Assembly (NCBI GenBank): GCA_016780945.1
Contig: JADHKY010000007.1
Span: 1 to 22,336, forward strand
Origin: Aquiluna sp.
GTDB lineage: Bacteria; Actinomycetota; Actinomycetes; Actinomycetales; Microbacteriaceae
Reading direction: 5' to 3'
Length of the DNA: 22,336 nucleotides
Position 1 is the stretch's first letter; every line of letters begins with the position of its first letter. A program made the translations under genes and the position numbers. The notes beneath the pieces are model-generated. The model made no database searches and was not told where the DNA came from. It saw nothing but the letters and a program-made list of their open reading frames with translations. Of this stretch, positions 13,649-20,876 are shown piece by piece.

Positions 13649-14730
13649 TGGAGGGTATTTGGTTTGACGGCAGGTACATAAACCCAACCAAGCCAGATGG
13701 CATCACCAGCTTTTCCCTCGGGCTGATTGAAGAGGTGCTGAATCTGGCACCTCTTACGGTTATGGTCGACAGTCAGCAAAAGGCTGACCTGCTGCCAAAA
13801 AGCGACCAGCTTCGCATCTATTTCACCAACCCAGTTGCCTCACCGAAAGAGCTTTTTTCGACGCGAAGGCTAAACAGGGAGGGAATCAAGGTTTTGTTCT
13901 CTCCAATGCAAACCACCAGCGGCTTGGGAAGAAACTTCAAGCTGGTCTACACGCTCCACGACATGATCTACTATCGCCACCGCACTCCTCCCGCAAATTT
14001 CAATTTATTTATCCGCATCGTTTGGTTCTTGTATCACCTGAGCTACTGGCCACAGCGCAGACTTCTTAACCTCGCTGATGCCGTGGCAACCGTCTCGGAG
14101 ACCACGAAGGACCAGATGCTCCTGCATCGACTTACGAAGCGGCCTATCTACGTGATCCACAACGCCGCCCAGGCCCCCGAGCGAGTCGAGAAGGCAAACC
14201 GCCACGATTCAAAGTACTTGGTCTACATGGGCAGCTTCATTGGCTACAAAAACGTCGAGACGCTCATCAGAGGCATGCAGTACCTCTCAGGTCACACTCT
14301 TGTTCTGCTAAGCCGAATCACAGCTGAGCGCAAGGCAGAGCTGCAAGCCATTGCGGGTGAGGTCGGAGCTGATGTGCGGTTTGAAAACGGTGTCACCAGG
14401 GACGAATACCACGAGTGGCTGCACGCAGCAAAGGCGCTGGTAAGCGCATCAATGGATGAGGGCTTTGGGATTCCCGTCGTTGAGGCAATGGAGCGCGGTT
14501 GTCCTGTAATTCTTAGCGACATACCCATCTTCGATGAAGTTGCGGGCCCTGCCGGGCTGCGGTTTACGGCCACAGATGCGATTGCGTTCTCGGAGCAGGT
14601 GAAAAGACTTGGGGTAAAGCGAGACTGGAAGCTCCACAGCGATCTTGGCCTGACTCAGGCCGAGTTCTTTACCTGGGAAGACAGCGCGGAGCTCTTTATT
14701 GAGCTTTGTGAGGAGCTAGCTGCTTCCTAA
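13648..14730 (+). CDS. GT4 family glycosyltransferase
   Basis: A 360-residue retaining glycosyltransferase of the GT4 (GT-B fold) type. The C-terminal half carries the family signature EGFGIPVVEAMERG with the E-x7-E pair Glu271/Glu279, preceded by YMGSFIGYKNVETLI, the donor phosphate-binding region. The middle segment YTLHDMIYY...FLYHLSYWPQRRLL is hydrophobic and may touch the membrane. Donor and acceptor sugars cannot be told from sequence. ATG 13648 overlaps the hydrolase stop by one base. The 3' end overlaps the facing phosphatase by 15 bases. Confidence 0.88.
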   Translation: MEGIWFDGRYINPTKPDGITSFSLGLIEEVLNLAPLTVMVDSQQKADLLPKSDQLRIYFTNPVASPKELFSTRRLNREGIKVLFSPMQTTSGLGRNFKLVYTLHDMIYYRHRTPPANFNLFIRIVWFLYHLSYWPQRRLLNLADAVATVSETTKDQMLLHRLTKRPIYVIHNAAQAPERVEKANRHDSKYLVYMGSFIGYKNVETLIRGMQYLSGHTLVLLSRITAERKAELQAIAGEVGADVRFENGVTRDEYHEWLHAAKALVSASMDEGFGIPVVEAMERGCPVILSDIPIFDEVAGPAGLRFTATDAIAFSEQVKRLGVKRDWKLHSDLGLTQAEFFTWEDSAELFIELCEELAAS

Positions 14731-15306
14731 GGGCTTTGGTGCCCAGGCGTCTAAAGTCCAGCTGTCCTGAGCGCGCAACACATGCAGCGAGGCATTTTCT
14801 AGCCTCTCACCCTTGGGTGGGACCTTGCCATCCGTTACCTCGGAGAGCACAAACCTAATTAGCGCACCATGACTGACGGCGAGAACGCGAGCGCCGGCGT
14901 GACGTTTGGTCACCTCTGAAAGCAGCAGCCTGGCGCGTTGCGTTATGGCCTGTGTTGACTCGGCACCAGGGATCTCGTCTAGTTGTGAGTACTTCTCATG
15001 CCACTCGGTGTAGAGCATCCCCTCGCCGATTCCAAAGGCGCGCTCTAGGAGCAAGTCATCCTGCATCACCTCTTTGGCACCGATTCGCTCAGCGAGAATT
15101 TCGGCTGTGTGCCTGGCCCGCTCTAGGGGAGAGGAGAGCACGATGTCCCACTTTGTAGGAAGGTGAAGTGCAGCCTGCTGCACCTGCTGAATGCCAACCT
15201 GATTCATGGGGATATCCGCTGTGCCTTGCAGTCTGAGGTCTATGTTCCAATCGGTCTGCCCATGCCTAAAAAGACCCAGTACCGTCTCACCAGCCAAGAA
15301 TCGCAC
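14716..15306 (-). CDS. Histidine phosphatase family protein
   Basis: A 196-residue member of the phosphoglycerate mutase-like histidine phosphatase superfamily. It has the catalytic RHG (Arg14, His15) in LFRHGQTDWN, the second Arg in SSPLERARHTA, a conserved Glu in LLLERAFG, and the second catalytic His in AVSHGALIRF. It is probably a broad phosphatase rather than a glycolytic mutase; the true substrate is unknown. The start is GTG at 15306, overlapping the sirtuin 3' end by 20 bases; a TTG three codons later is an alternative. Confidence 0.85.
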   Translation of the reverse strand: MRFLAGETVLGLFRHGQTDWNIDLRLQGTADIPMNQVGIQQVQQAALHLPTKWDIVLSSPLERARHTAEILAERIGAKEVMQDDLLLERAFGIGEGMLYTEWHEKYSQLDEIPGAESTQAITQRARLLLSEVTKRHAGARVLAVSHGALIRFVLSEVTDGKVPPKGERLENASLHVLRAQDSWTLDAWAPKPLGSS

Positions 15307-16114
15307 CTAGCAAATCCGTGGTTGAACCATTGATTCTCACGCTCGCAAACTCATCTGCCCTGGTTGGTCCAAGATTGACAATCACAACCGGCTTCTCGTC
15401 TGCCACCGCGCGCTTTACCAATCTCAGGCCCGAGTTCACCGTGAGGGAGCTGCCAGCAACCAAGATTGCCTCCGCTGCAGCCACGCGTGATTCGGCGTCG
15501 GCAACTCTGGGCTTTGGCACCTGCTCACCAAAGAAGACAACGTCTGGCTTGTAGTGAGATCCGCAGCTGCAGTCTGGGACTGTGAAGCCCTCTGGCACCT
15601 CAACCTCGGCATCGCCGTCGGGGGAGAACTCAACGCTGAAGTCTCTAATTAGCTGCGGGTTTGCCTCCGCGATGCGCTCATCCATCTCGAGACGGGAGAA
15701 GCTGTCGCCACAACCCACGCACAGCACACGATCTAGGCGGCCGTGGAGCTCTAATACAGACCTCGATCCAGCCTTTTGGTGGAGCCCATCAACGTTCTGA
15801 GTTATCACGGATGAGATAACCCCTCGCTTTTCGGCATCGGCAATAGCCTGGTGACCCAGATTCGGATTTGCACTTGCGATCCGGTTCCAACCGACATAGC
15901 TGCGGGCCCAGTAGCGGGCCTGGTTTGACTTAGAGCCCATGAACTCATCAAATGTGAGTGGGTGCTTTTGAACCCGACCCTCGCCTCGATAGTCGGGAAT
16001 GCCACTGTCTGTGGAGATGCCTGCTCCGGTGATTATCAGCGCTGTTCGGTTAGCGAGAATCTCTCTGGCGCGCTCAACCGAGTAGCTAATTGCTGGGCTG
16101 AGGGAATCTGTCAC
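15287..16114 (-). CDS. NAD-dependent protein deacylase (sirtuin)
   Basis: Sirtuins remove acyl groups from lysine using NAD. The 275-residue protein has GAGISTDSGIPDYRG from residue 30, TQNVDGLHQKAG at 105-116, the catalytic His124 in ELHG, the zinc-ribbon Cys132, Cys135 and Cys182, Cys184 (second pair only one residue apart), FFGEQVP and GSSLTV. The GIPDYRG form and C-x-C spacing look like the class II (SIRT4-like) group. The GTG start at 16114 lies exactly six bases after a TAGAAT -10 box, so the mRNA is probably leaderless. It is followed by a histidine phosphatase with a 20-base overlap. Deacetylase versus longer-chain deacylase activity is not determined. Confidence 0.93.
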   Translation of the reverse strand: MTDSLSPAISYSVERAREILANRTALIITGAGISTDSGIPDYRGEGRVQKHPLTFDEFMGSKSNQARYWARSYVGWNRIASANPNLGHQAIADAEKRGVISSVITQNVDGLHQKAGSRSVLELHGRLDRVLCVGCGDSFSRLEMDERIAEANPQLIRDFSVEFSPDGDAEVEVPEGFTVPDCSCGSHYKPDVVFFGEQVPKPRVADAESRVAAAEAILVAGSSLTVNSGLRLVKRAVADEKPVVIVNLGPTRADEFASVRINGSTTDLLGAILGW

Positions 16115-16120
16115 TTGCCG

Positions 16121-16126
16121 ATTCTA
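16121..16126 (-). promoter_or_regulatory. -10 box (TAGAAT) of sirtuin gene, probable leaderless start
   Basis: TAGAAT on the minus strand is followed by six bases and the GTG at 16114, with no Shine-Dalgarno. It lies between the tRNA-Leu 3' end and the sirtuin start. Confidence 0.5.
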
Positions 16127-16142
16127 ACTGAGTCATTTGTTG

Positions 16143-16226
16143 TGTCCGAGGGGGGACTTGAACCCCCACCCTCTATGCGAGGACTAGCACCTCAAGCTAG
16201 CGCGTCTACCATTCCGCCACCCGGAC
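16143..16226 (-). tRNA. tRNA-Leu (GAG)
   Basis: The minus strand folds as a full type II tRNA. The acceptor arms GTCCGGG and CTCGGAC pair at all seven positions with one G-U. The D-loop region has GGCGGAATGGTAGACGC, the anticodon stem CTAGC/GCTAG encloses loop TTGAGGT with anticodon GAG, and the long variable arm CCTC-GCATA-GAGG is typical of Leu. The T arm is GGGGG-TTCAAGT-CCCCC. The discriminator is A and CCA is not encoded. It reads CUC/CUU codons. Anticodon bases are 16191-16193. Confidence 0.97.
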
Positions 16227-16236
16227 TCAAGGATGA

Positions 16237-16242
16237 AATCTA
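16237..16242 (-). promoter_or_regulatory. Candidate -10 box of tRNA-Leu
   Basis: TAGATT on the minus strand lies about 10 bases before the mature tRNA 5' end, which suits a very short 5' leader. The -35 is not clear. Confidence 0.35.
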
Positions 16243-16275
16243 CCACGAAAGCAAGTAGAGAAACAGCGGGGGTAC

Positions 16276-16304
16276 TTGGAAAGCTGCAGGCGAAGCGATA
16301 GCTT
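16276..16304 (+). promoter_or_regulatory. Promoter of the 68-residue gene, probable leaderless start
   Basis: TTGGAA at 16276-16281, 17-base spacer, TAGCTT at 16299-16304, then six bases to the ATG at 16311. It is the best-formed promoter in the window and again leaves no room for a Shine-Dalgarno. Confidence 0.6.
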
Positions 16305-16310
16305 TTAGAT

Positions 16311-16517
16311 ATGCATGAGGATCCAGCAGTTGCCCTGCAGAGGTTGGTTTCCGCGCTAGAGCGGCACCTTGATGCCTCCGCCACCAGGCGCGAGGGAAAC
16401 GACGAAGCGCTCAACCTTGCCTACGATCAGCTTGAAGAGGCATTCCTCGGCTATGAAGAGGCGCTGCAGCAGACCTACGGGGAGTATCTGCCTTTCGAGC
16501 AGGCCGAAGAGCAGTGA
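16311..16517 (+). CDS. Small acidic protein of unknown function, coupled to uppP
   Basis: A 68-residue protein, mostly helical and acidic, starting MHEDPAVALQRLV and ending in FEQAEEQ, with no Cys, signal or membrane segment. The two helical halves (about 6-25 and 31-55) could pack as a helical hairpin. I do not recognise a function. It is supported by its own promoter, a start codon six bases after the -10 box, and a four-base GTGA overlap with uppP. The coupling suggests a common cell-envelope or housekeeping need, but that is inference. Confidence 0.75.
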   Translation: MHEDPAVALQRLVSALERHLDASATRREGNDEALNLAYDQLEEAFLGYEEALQQTYGEYLPFEQAEEQ

Positions 16518-17341
16518 GTTTCTTTGAAGCCATACTGCTGGGACTAATTCAGGGCCTCACAGAATTCCTGCCCATATCTTCATCAGCCCACGTTCAAATC
16601 GCGCAGGAGCTGATGGGCCTCAGTGAGCTCAGCAAACCTCAGTTGACCGCCTTCATTGCGACCATTCAGATTGGCACCGAGCTGGCCGTGATCAGCTACT
16701 TCTTCAAGACCATCGTTTCAATAGTCTCCGCGTGGTTTAGCTCCGGGTTTCAGTCCTGGTCCAAGCAGCCAGGAGAGGCTCGCATGGGCTGGCTGATAAT
16801 CGTGGGAACGCTTCCGATCGCGTTTTTAGGGCTGCTATTCAGGGAGCAGGTGGAAAACGATGTTCGCCAGCTATGGGTCATCGGAGTGACGCTGATTGTC
16901 TTTGGGCTCCTTCTGGGGCTAGCCGACTTCATCGGTAAAAAGCGCAGGGCAATTAGCGAGTTGGGTGTGGGGTCGGGTATTGCCTTTGGTCTTGGCCAGG
17001 CGCTTGCCCTTATTCCCGGGGTCTCAAGATCGGGTGGATCAATTACCGTCGGGCTGCTTTTGGGATTCACCAGAGAGGCTGCTGCTCGCTACAGCTTCCT
17101 GCTCGCAATTCCCGCGGTTCTGGCAGCTGGCACTCTGCAGTTTGTTAGCTCGTTTGGAGATTTGCCGCAGGGTCTGCTCTTGGCAACCATCACTGCCACG
17201 ATTGTGAGCTTTGTTTCTGGCTATGCGGTTATCGCCTGGCTGCTTCGCTATCTCGAGCGAGGTTCCTTCTTGCCATTTGTGCTCTGGCGGGTAATGGTGG
17301 GGTCGCTGCTGCTGATCGGCCTTGCGATCGGTGCTATTTAG
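16514..17341 (+). CDS. uppP: Undecaprenyl-diphosphatase UppP (BacA family)
   Basis: UppP dephosphorylates undecaprenyl diphosphate, recycling the lipid carrier for peptidoglycan and other wall polymers at the membrane. The 275-residue protein has about eight membrane segments. Active-site motifs are QGLTEFLPISSSAH (Glu17, His26) and GVSRSGGS around residues 171-178. The SSSAH form, rather than the common SSSGH, is the only variation I noted. The GTG start at 16514 overlaps the preceding stop (GTGA). The stop is interlocked with the facing PAC2 gene (TTAG) with no terminator between. Confidence 0.95.
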   Translation: MSFFEAILLGLIQGLTEFLPISSSAHVQIAQELMGLSELSKPQLTAFIATIQIGTELAVISYFFKTIVSIVSAWFSSGFQSWSKQPGEARMGWLIIVGTLPIAFLGLLFREQVENDVRQLWVIGVTLIVFGLLLGLADFIGKKRRAISELGVGSGIAFGLGQALALIPGVSRSGGSITVGLLLGFTREAAARYSFLLAIPAVLAAGTLQFVSSFGDLPQGLLLATITATIVSFVSGYAVIAWLLRYLERGSFLPFVLWRVMVGSLLLIGLAIGAI

Positions 17342-18189
17342 CCCTGGTCACCCGGTGAGTCCGGACGCTGCCTGAGGTAGCGCTCAAATTCTTTGGCTAG
17401 GGCGTCCCCAGATGCCTGCTGGGAATCCAATTCATCGCGACTGGTCTCCAGCTGAGTGACGTAGGCGGCCATCTCCTCGTCAGACTCCGCCATCTCATCG
17501 ATTGAGCGCTCCCACTCGAAAGCAAGTTCGGTAAGAGTGTCAGAGTCAAAGGCAAAAGGTGTGACGGAGGTTAGCTCGGATAGAAAGCTGATCGCGGCCT
17601 TTGGGTTTGAGGTGTTGTGGACGTAGTGAGGAACCGAACCCCAAAGCGAAAGGACCGGAATGCCCTCTGCTTCAAAGGCCTGGGACAAAACCGTCAGGAT
17701 TCCCACAGGGCCCTCATATCGAGATGGTTCGAGGTCAAACAGTTCTCTGAGAGCTGGGTTCTGTGAGGAGCGGAAGACCTGCATGGGTCTTGTGTGGGGC
17801 ACATCAGCCAGCATTGCACCCAGCATGATCACGTAGTCAATCTCGCGGTCCTGAACCATCTCCAGCACCTCGCCGGCAAAGCTAAGCCAGCGCCTAGAGG
17901 GCTCGGTGCCAATGAGCAAGTAGAGATCATCAAGCGCTGGAATCTTTGCAATCTGCTCTTTAGAGGCCTGCATTAGCTCAGTGCCTGGCCAGCTGAGGGT
18001 GCGGTTTCCGTCCTCGTCAAGCTCGAGCATTGGGCGAGAAAACTGGAAGTCGTAGTAATCCTCTGGATCAACGGCGTCTATGGTCATGGCCTGGATCTGC
18101 TCGGCGATGGCCTTTACGGCGCCCGAAGCAGCCTCGGTGGCGTCGTTCCAACCCTCAAATGCCACAACCAGAATTCGACCGGAAAGCAT
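17338..18189 (-). CDS. PAC2 family protein (proteasome assembly chaperone-like)
   Basis: A 283-residue actinobacterial PAC2-fold protein. It begins with RILVVAFEGWNDATEAASGA, the family's N-terminal signature, and has LLIGTEPSRRW and VHNTSNPKAAISFL later, with an acidic helical tail. Eukaryotic PAC2 helps assemble proteasomes; the role of bacterial relatives is not established. Its position next to the HAD-TrmI-PafBC block matches genomes that have a proteasome, but no proteasome gene is present in the window. ATG 18189 has AAAGGAG upstream and a -10 box TAGAGT at 18214-18219. Confidence 0.9.
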   Translation of the reverse strand: MLSGRILVVAFEGWNDATEAASGAVKAIAEQIQAMTIDAVDPEDYYDFQFSRPMLELDEDGNRTLSWPGTELMQASKEQIAKIPALDDLYLLIGTEPSRRWLSFAGEVLEMVQDREIDYVIMLGAMLADVPHTRPMQVFRSSQNPALRELFDLEPSRYEGPVGILTVLSQAFEAEGIPVLSLWGSVPHYVHNTSNPKAAISFLSELTSVTPFAFDSDTLTELAFEWERSIDEMAESDEEMAAYVTQLETSRDELDSQQASGDALAKEFERYLRQRPDSPGDQG

Positions 18190-18213
18190 CTAGCTCCTTT
18201 GTTCCAGGTGAAA

Positions 18214-18219
18214 ACTCTA
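18214..18219 (-). promoter_or_regulatory. Candidate -10 box of PAC2 gene
   Basis: TAGAGT on the minus strand predicts a start near 18207 and an 18-base leader holding AAAGGAG. It faces the HAD -10 box 15 bases away. Confidence 0.4.
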
Positions 18220-18234
18220 ATTCACACCTCAAAC

Positions 18235-18240
18235 TAGACT
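18235..18240 (+). promoter_or_regulatory. -10 box (TAGACT) of HAD gene, probable leaderless start
   Basis: TAGACT is followed by seven bases and the ATG at 18248. No Shine-Dalgarno is present. The -35 is weak. Confidence 0.5.
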
Positions 18241-18247
18241 TGCCGCA

Positions 18248-18916
18248 ATGTCAAAAAACGCTTTCCCCCTCGCCGTGCTTTGGGATATGGACGGAACCCT
18301 GGTCGACTCCGAGCACTACTGGTCGATCAGCCAAAACCGCCTGGCGAACCAGTACGGCGCCATCTGGACTGACGAGGACGAGAAAGGCGTCATTGGCTCA
18401 TCTCTGTATGACTCCTCGGACCTAATTAAGCGAAAGTTTGGCATCGAGGACAAAAGCGTCCAGGAGATAATCGACCACCTCACTGACGAAGTTATTGAGC
18501 AGTTGAGGCAGGTTTTACCCTGGCGTCCAGGGGCTCTTGAATTACTCCTTGAACTCAAGCAGGCTGGCATCAAGACCGCGCTAGTAACAATGTCGATGCG
18601 CAGAATGGCCCTCGCCGTTGCCGAATCGATTCCATTCGCGGCCTTTGACGTTGTGATTGCGGGAGACGACGTTCGATACGGCAAGCCCCACCCAGAGCCC
18701 TATTTGACTGCTGCTGCGAAACTGGGAGTTGCACCCATCGACTGCATCGCCTTTGAGGACTCGGTTACCGGCCTGAACAGCGCAGCTGCCGCCGGAACTC
18801 ATGCAATTGGCGTGAGAAACTTGGTTGAATTACCCGGTGGCAGCGACAGAAAGATAATTGACACCCTGGTTGGACTGTCTGCCACAAACCTCCACGAACT
18901 GAGAATTCATGAATGA
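18248..18916 (+). CDS. HAD family hydrolase (HAD-IA, beta-phosphoglucomutase-like)
   Basis: A 222-residue phosphatase or phosphomutase of the HAD superfamily. The nucleophile motif is DMDGTLVDSE (Asp13, Asp15), motif II is in ALVTMSMRR, Lys and acid are in GKPHPEPYLTAA, and FEDSVTGLNSAAAAG is motif IV. A helical cap (about 22-85) fits class C1. The substrate is unknown. The ATG at 18248 is supported by a -10 box seven bases before. It overlaps trmI by eight bases, so the two are probably co-translated. Confidence 0.9.
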   Translation: MSKNAFPLAVLWDMDGTLVDSEHYWSISQNRLANQYGAIWTDEDEKGVIGSSLYDSSDLIKRKFGIEDKSVQEIIDHLTDEVIEQLRQVLPWRPGALELLLELKQAGIKTALVTMSMRRMALAVAESIPFAAFDVVIAGDDVRYGKPHPEPYLTAAAKLGVAPIDCIAFEDSVTGLNSAAAAGTHAIGVRNLVELPGGSDRKIIDTLVGLSATNLHELRIHE

Positions 18917-19871
18917 GATATTCAAGGCAGGGGATAGGGCTCAGCTAACCGGCCCCAAGGGCAAGATGAATACCATCGTGCTCGAAGTCGGCGGCAAGCT
19001 TGGCACCCATAAGGGCGATATTCACCACGACCAGATCATTGGCATTCCCTCCGGTTCCGTTATCGAAAACCGCAACGGCGACAAGTACCTGGTTCTAAAG
19101 CCGCTGCTGTCTGACTACGTGTTGTCGATGCCCAGAGGGGCCCAGATCATCTACCCAAAGGACGCTGCACAAATCATTGTCGAGGGAGACATTTTCCCAG
19201 GCGCAACCGTAATTGAAGCTGGCGTTGGCTCGGGAGCACTGTCCGCATACCTGCTGAGGGCAATCGGCGACTCAGGCCACCTTCACTCGTTCGAGGTTCG
19301 CGAGGAGTTTGCCCAGATTGCAAAGGCAAACGTAGCTAACTTCCTTGATGGAGAGCCCAAGAACTGGACCGTGAGGATTGGCAAGCTTCAGGAGCAGTTG
19401 CCGCTGGCTATAGATGCCAAGAGCGCAGATCGAGCAATCCTGGACATGTTGGCTCCCTGGGAATGCGTTGAGGCAGTCCATGCAGCGCTTAGGCCGGGTG
19501 GAGTGCTCGTTGTCTACGTTGCCACCGTGACGCAGCTGAGCAGGACCGTCGAGGAGATTAAGTCACTAGGTGGCTTCACTGACCCAAGCGCATTTGAAAC
19601 CACTGTTCGACCTTGGCACCTTGAAGGGCTTGCGGTGAGGCCAGAGCACCGCATGATCGGCCACACCGGCTTCTTGATGACCGCAAGGCGGCTAGCTGAT
19701 GACACCACGCTGCCGGACTTCAGAACCAGAAGGGTCAACAAGGCGGAGTTTACGGATGCGGATATGGACTCTTGGCTTCCAGAGGCCATGGGAGTAAGGC
19801 CAATCGGTGAGAAAAAGCTGAGAAAGACCGTGAGAAAGGTCACATCCGAGACCGATAAGCGGAAGAATTAG
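18909..19871 (+). CDS. trmI: tRNA (adenine-58-N1)-methyltransferase TrmI
   Basis: TrmI makes m1A58 in the T-loop of tRNAs. The 320-residue protein has an N-terminal beta domain (GPKGKMNTIVLEVGG, RGAQIIYPKDAAQI) and a SAM-binding Rossmann core with EAGVGSGALSAYLLRA from residue 103, then ILDMLAPWE (about 176-184), the active-site region. It closes with a basic tail rich in Lys/Arg that could bind RNA. It is longer than the mycobacterial enzyme by about 40 residues, mostly in the tail. ATG 18909 lies within the end of the HAD gene. Only 18 bases separate it from the FKBP gene; in many actinobacteria the Pup-proteasome genes begin after it. Confidence 0.94.
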   Translation: MNEIFKAGDRAQLTGPKGKMNTIVLEVGGKLGTHKGDIHHDQIIGIPSGSVIENRNGDKYLVLKPLLSDYVLSMPRGAQIIYPKDAAQIIVEGDIFPGATVIEAGVGSGALSAYLLRAIGDSGHLHSFEVREEFAQIAKANVANFLDGEPKNWTVRIGKLQEQLPLAIDAKSADRAILDMLAPWECVEAVHAALRPGGVLVVYVATVTQLSRTVEEIKSLGGFTDPSAFETTVRPWHLEGLAVRPEHRMIGHTGFLMTARRLADDTTLPDFRTRRVNKAEFTDADMDSWLPEAMGVRPIGEKKLRKTVRKVTSETDKRKN

Positions 19872-19889
19872 GAAATCGAAGGGAACCCA

Positions 19890-20855
19890 TTGAAAAAACT
19901 TCTGGCACTTATTGCGCCCGTGTTGCTGATCGCTGGCTGCGCAGCTGCAGAGACCGAGCCCCAGGGCTATGCGCAGATGTCCACCAAGCTTGAGAACTAC
20001 TGCGAGCCATACTCGACCGGCGACGCCGCTGACTTGATTTCAGCAGCGGGAGAGCTGGGCCAGCAGCCAGAGGTTAGCTTCCCCTATCCGCTTGAGGGCA
20101 CAGGAGTAGAGACCAAGGTCATCATTGAGGGCTCTGGTGGTGCGATTGTGGGTGGTCAGCGAGTCTCGCTCCACTACGCGGGCTTTAATGCCGCAACCGG
20201 TGAGCAGTTCCAGGCAAGCGACTTCACAACCGACGACTACATCTTCCAAGACCTTGTTCAGGGAAACAGCCCAGACTTCTGCAAGGCAATTACCGGCGTG
20301 CAGGTTGGCTCGAGGGTTGCTGTGCTACTTAACCCCGAGGCCGCACACGACTCTGCAGGAATCCCAGCGCTTGGCATAGAGGCCTCTGATGGCATCATCT
20401 TTGTCTTCGACGTGCTGGATGCCTTCCTACCAAGAGCCGTGGGTGACGCTAGGGCAGCGGAGGCCGGTATGCCTACCGTGATCCTCGCACCACAGGGCCA
20501 GCCAGGTATTCAGGTCCCGGCAGAGGATGCTCCCAGCGAGTTCCGCAGGACTGTATTGATTGAGGGAACTGGAGAACCAATCGAGATTGGTGACCAGATA
20601 GTTGTTCACTACGCGGGTTGGACCTGGGAGGGCGAACAGTTCGACAACTCGTGGGATCGCATCTCACCGGCCAGCTTTACCATCTCCTCTAACTCATTGA
20701 TTGAGGGCTTTGTCCAAGCACTTGAAGGGGTCAAGGTTGGGTCGCAGGTCATTGCCGTGATTCCACCAGATCTCGGCTACGGCGATTCAGCACAGGGCTC
20801 AATACCACCAGGTTCTACCCTGATATTTGTAATTGACGTTTTGGGTAAGGACTAG
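19890..20855 (+). CDS. FKBP-type peptidyl-prolyl isomerase lipoprotein, two FKBP domains
   Basis: A 321-residue secreted lipoprotein: signal peptide KKLLALIAPVLLIAGC with lipobox Cys17. An FKBP-like domain lies at about 78-178 and a second at about 222-319. The second keeps the binding pocket seen in FKBP12: Tyr241, Phe251-Asp252, Phe263, Leu270-Ile271, Phe274 (Trp in FKBP12), Tyr297 in DLGYG and Phe313. The first lacks the Asp and the LGYG loop, so it is probably not catalytic and may bind clients. The start is TTG 19890 with AAGGGA upstream. It lies between trmI and pafB, as in Microbacteriaceae genomes. Confidence 0.92.
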   Translation: MKKLLALIAPVLLIAGCAAAETEPQGYAQMSTKLENYCEPYSTGDAADLISAAGELGQQPEVSFPYPLEGTGVETKVIIEGSGGAIVGGQRVSLHYAGFNAATGEQFQASDFTTDDYIFQDLVQGNSPDFCKAITGVQVGSRVAVLLNPEAAHDSAGIPALGIEASDGIIFVFDVLDAFLPRAVGDARAAEAGMPTVILAPQGQPGIQVPAEDAPSEFRRTVLIEGTGEPIEIGDQIVVHYAGWTWEGEQFDNSWDRISPASFTISSNSLIEGFVQALEGVKVGSQVIAVIPPDLGYGDSAQGSIPPGSTLIFVIDVLGKD

Positions 20856-20876
20856 CCAAAAGACCTAGGGGGCAAG

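Noticed and set aside
19872..19889. Pseudogene remnant of a proteasome gene between trmI and the FKBP gene
   Set aside because: Only 18 bases are present and they contain the ribosome site of the FKBP gene; there is no room for a remnant.
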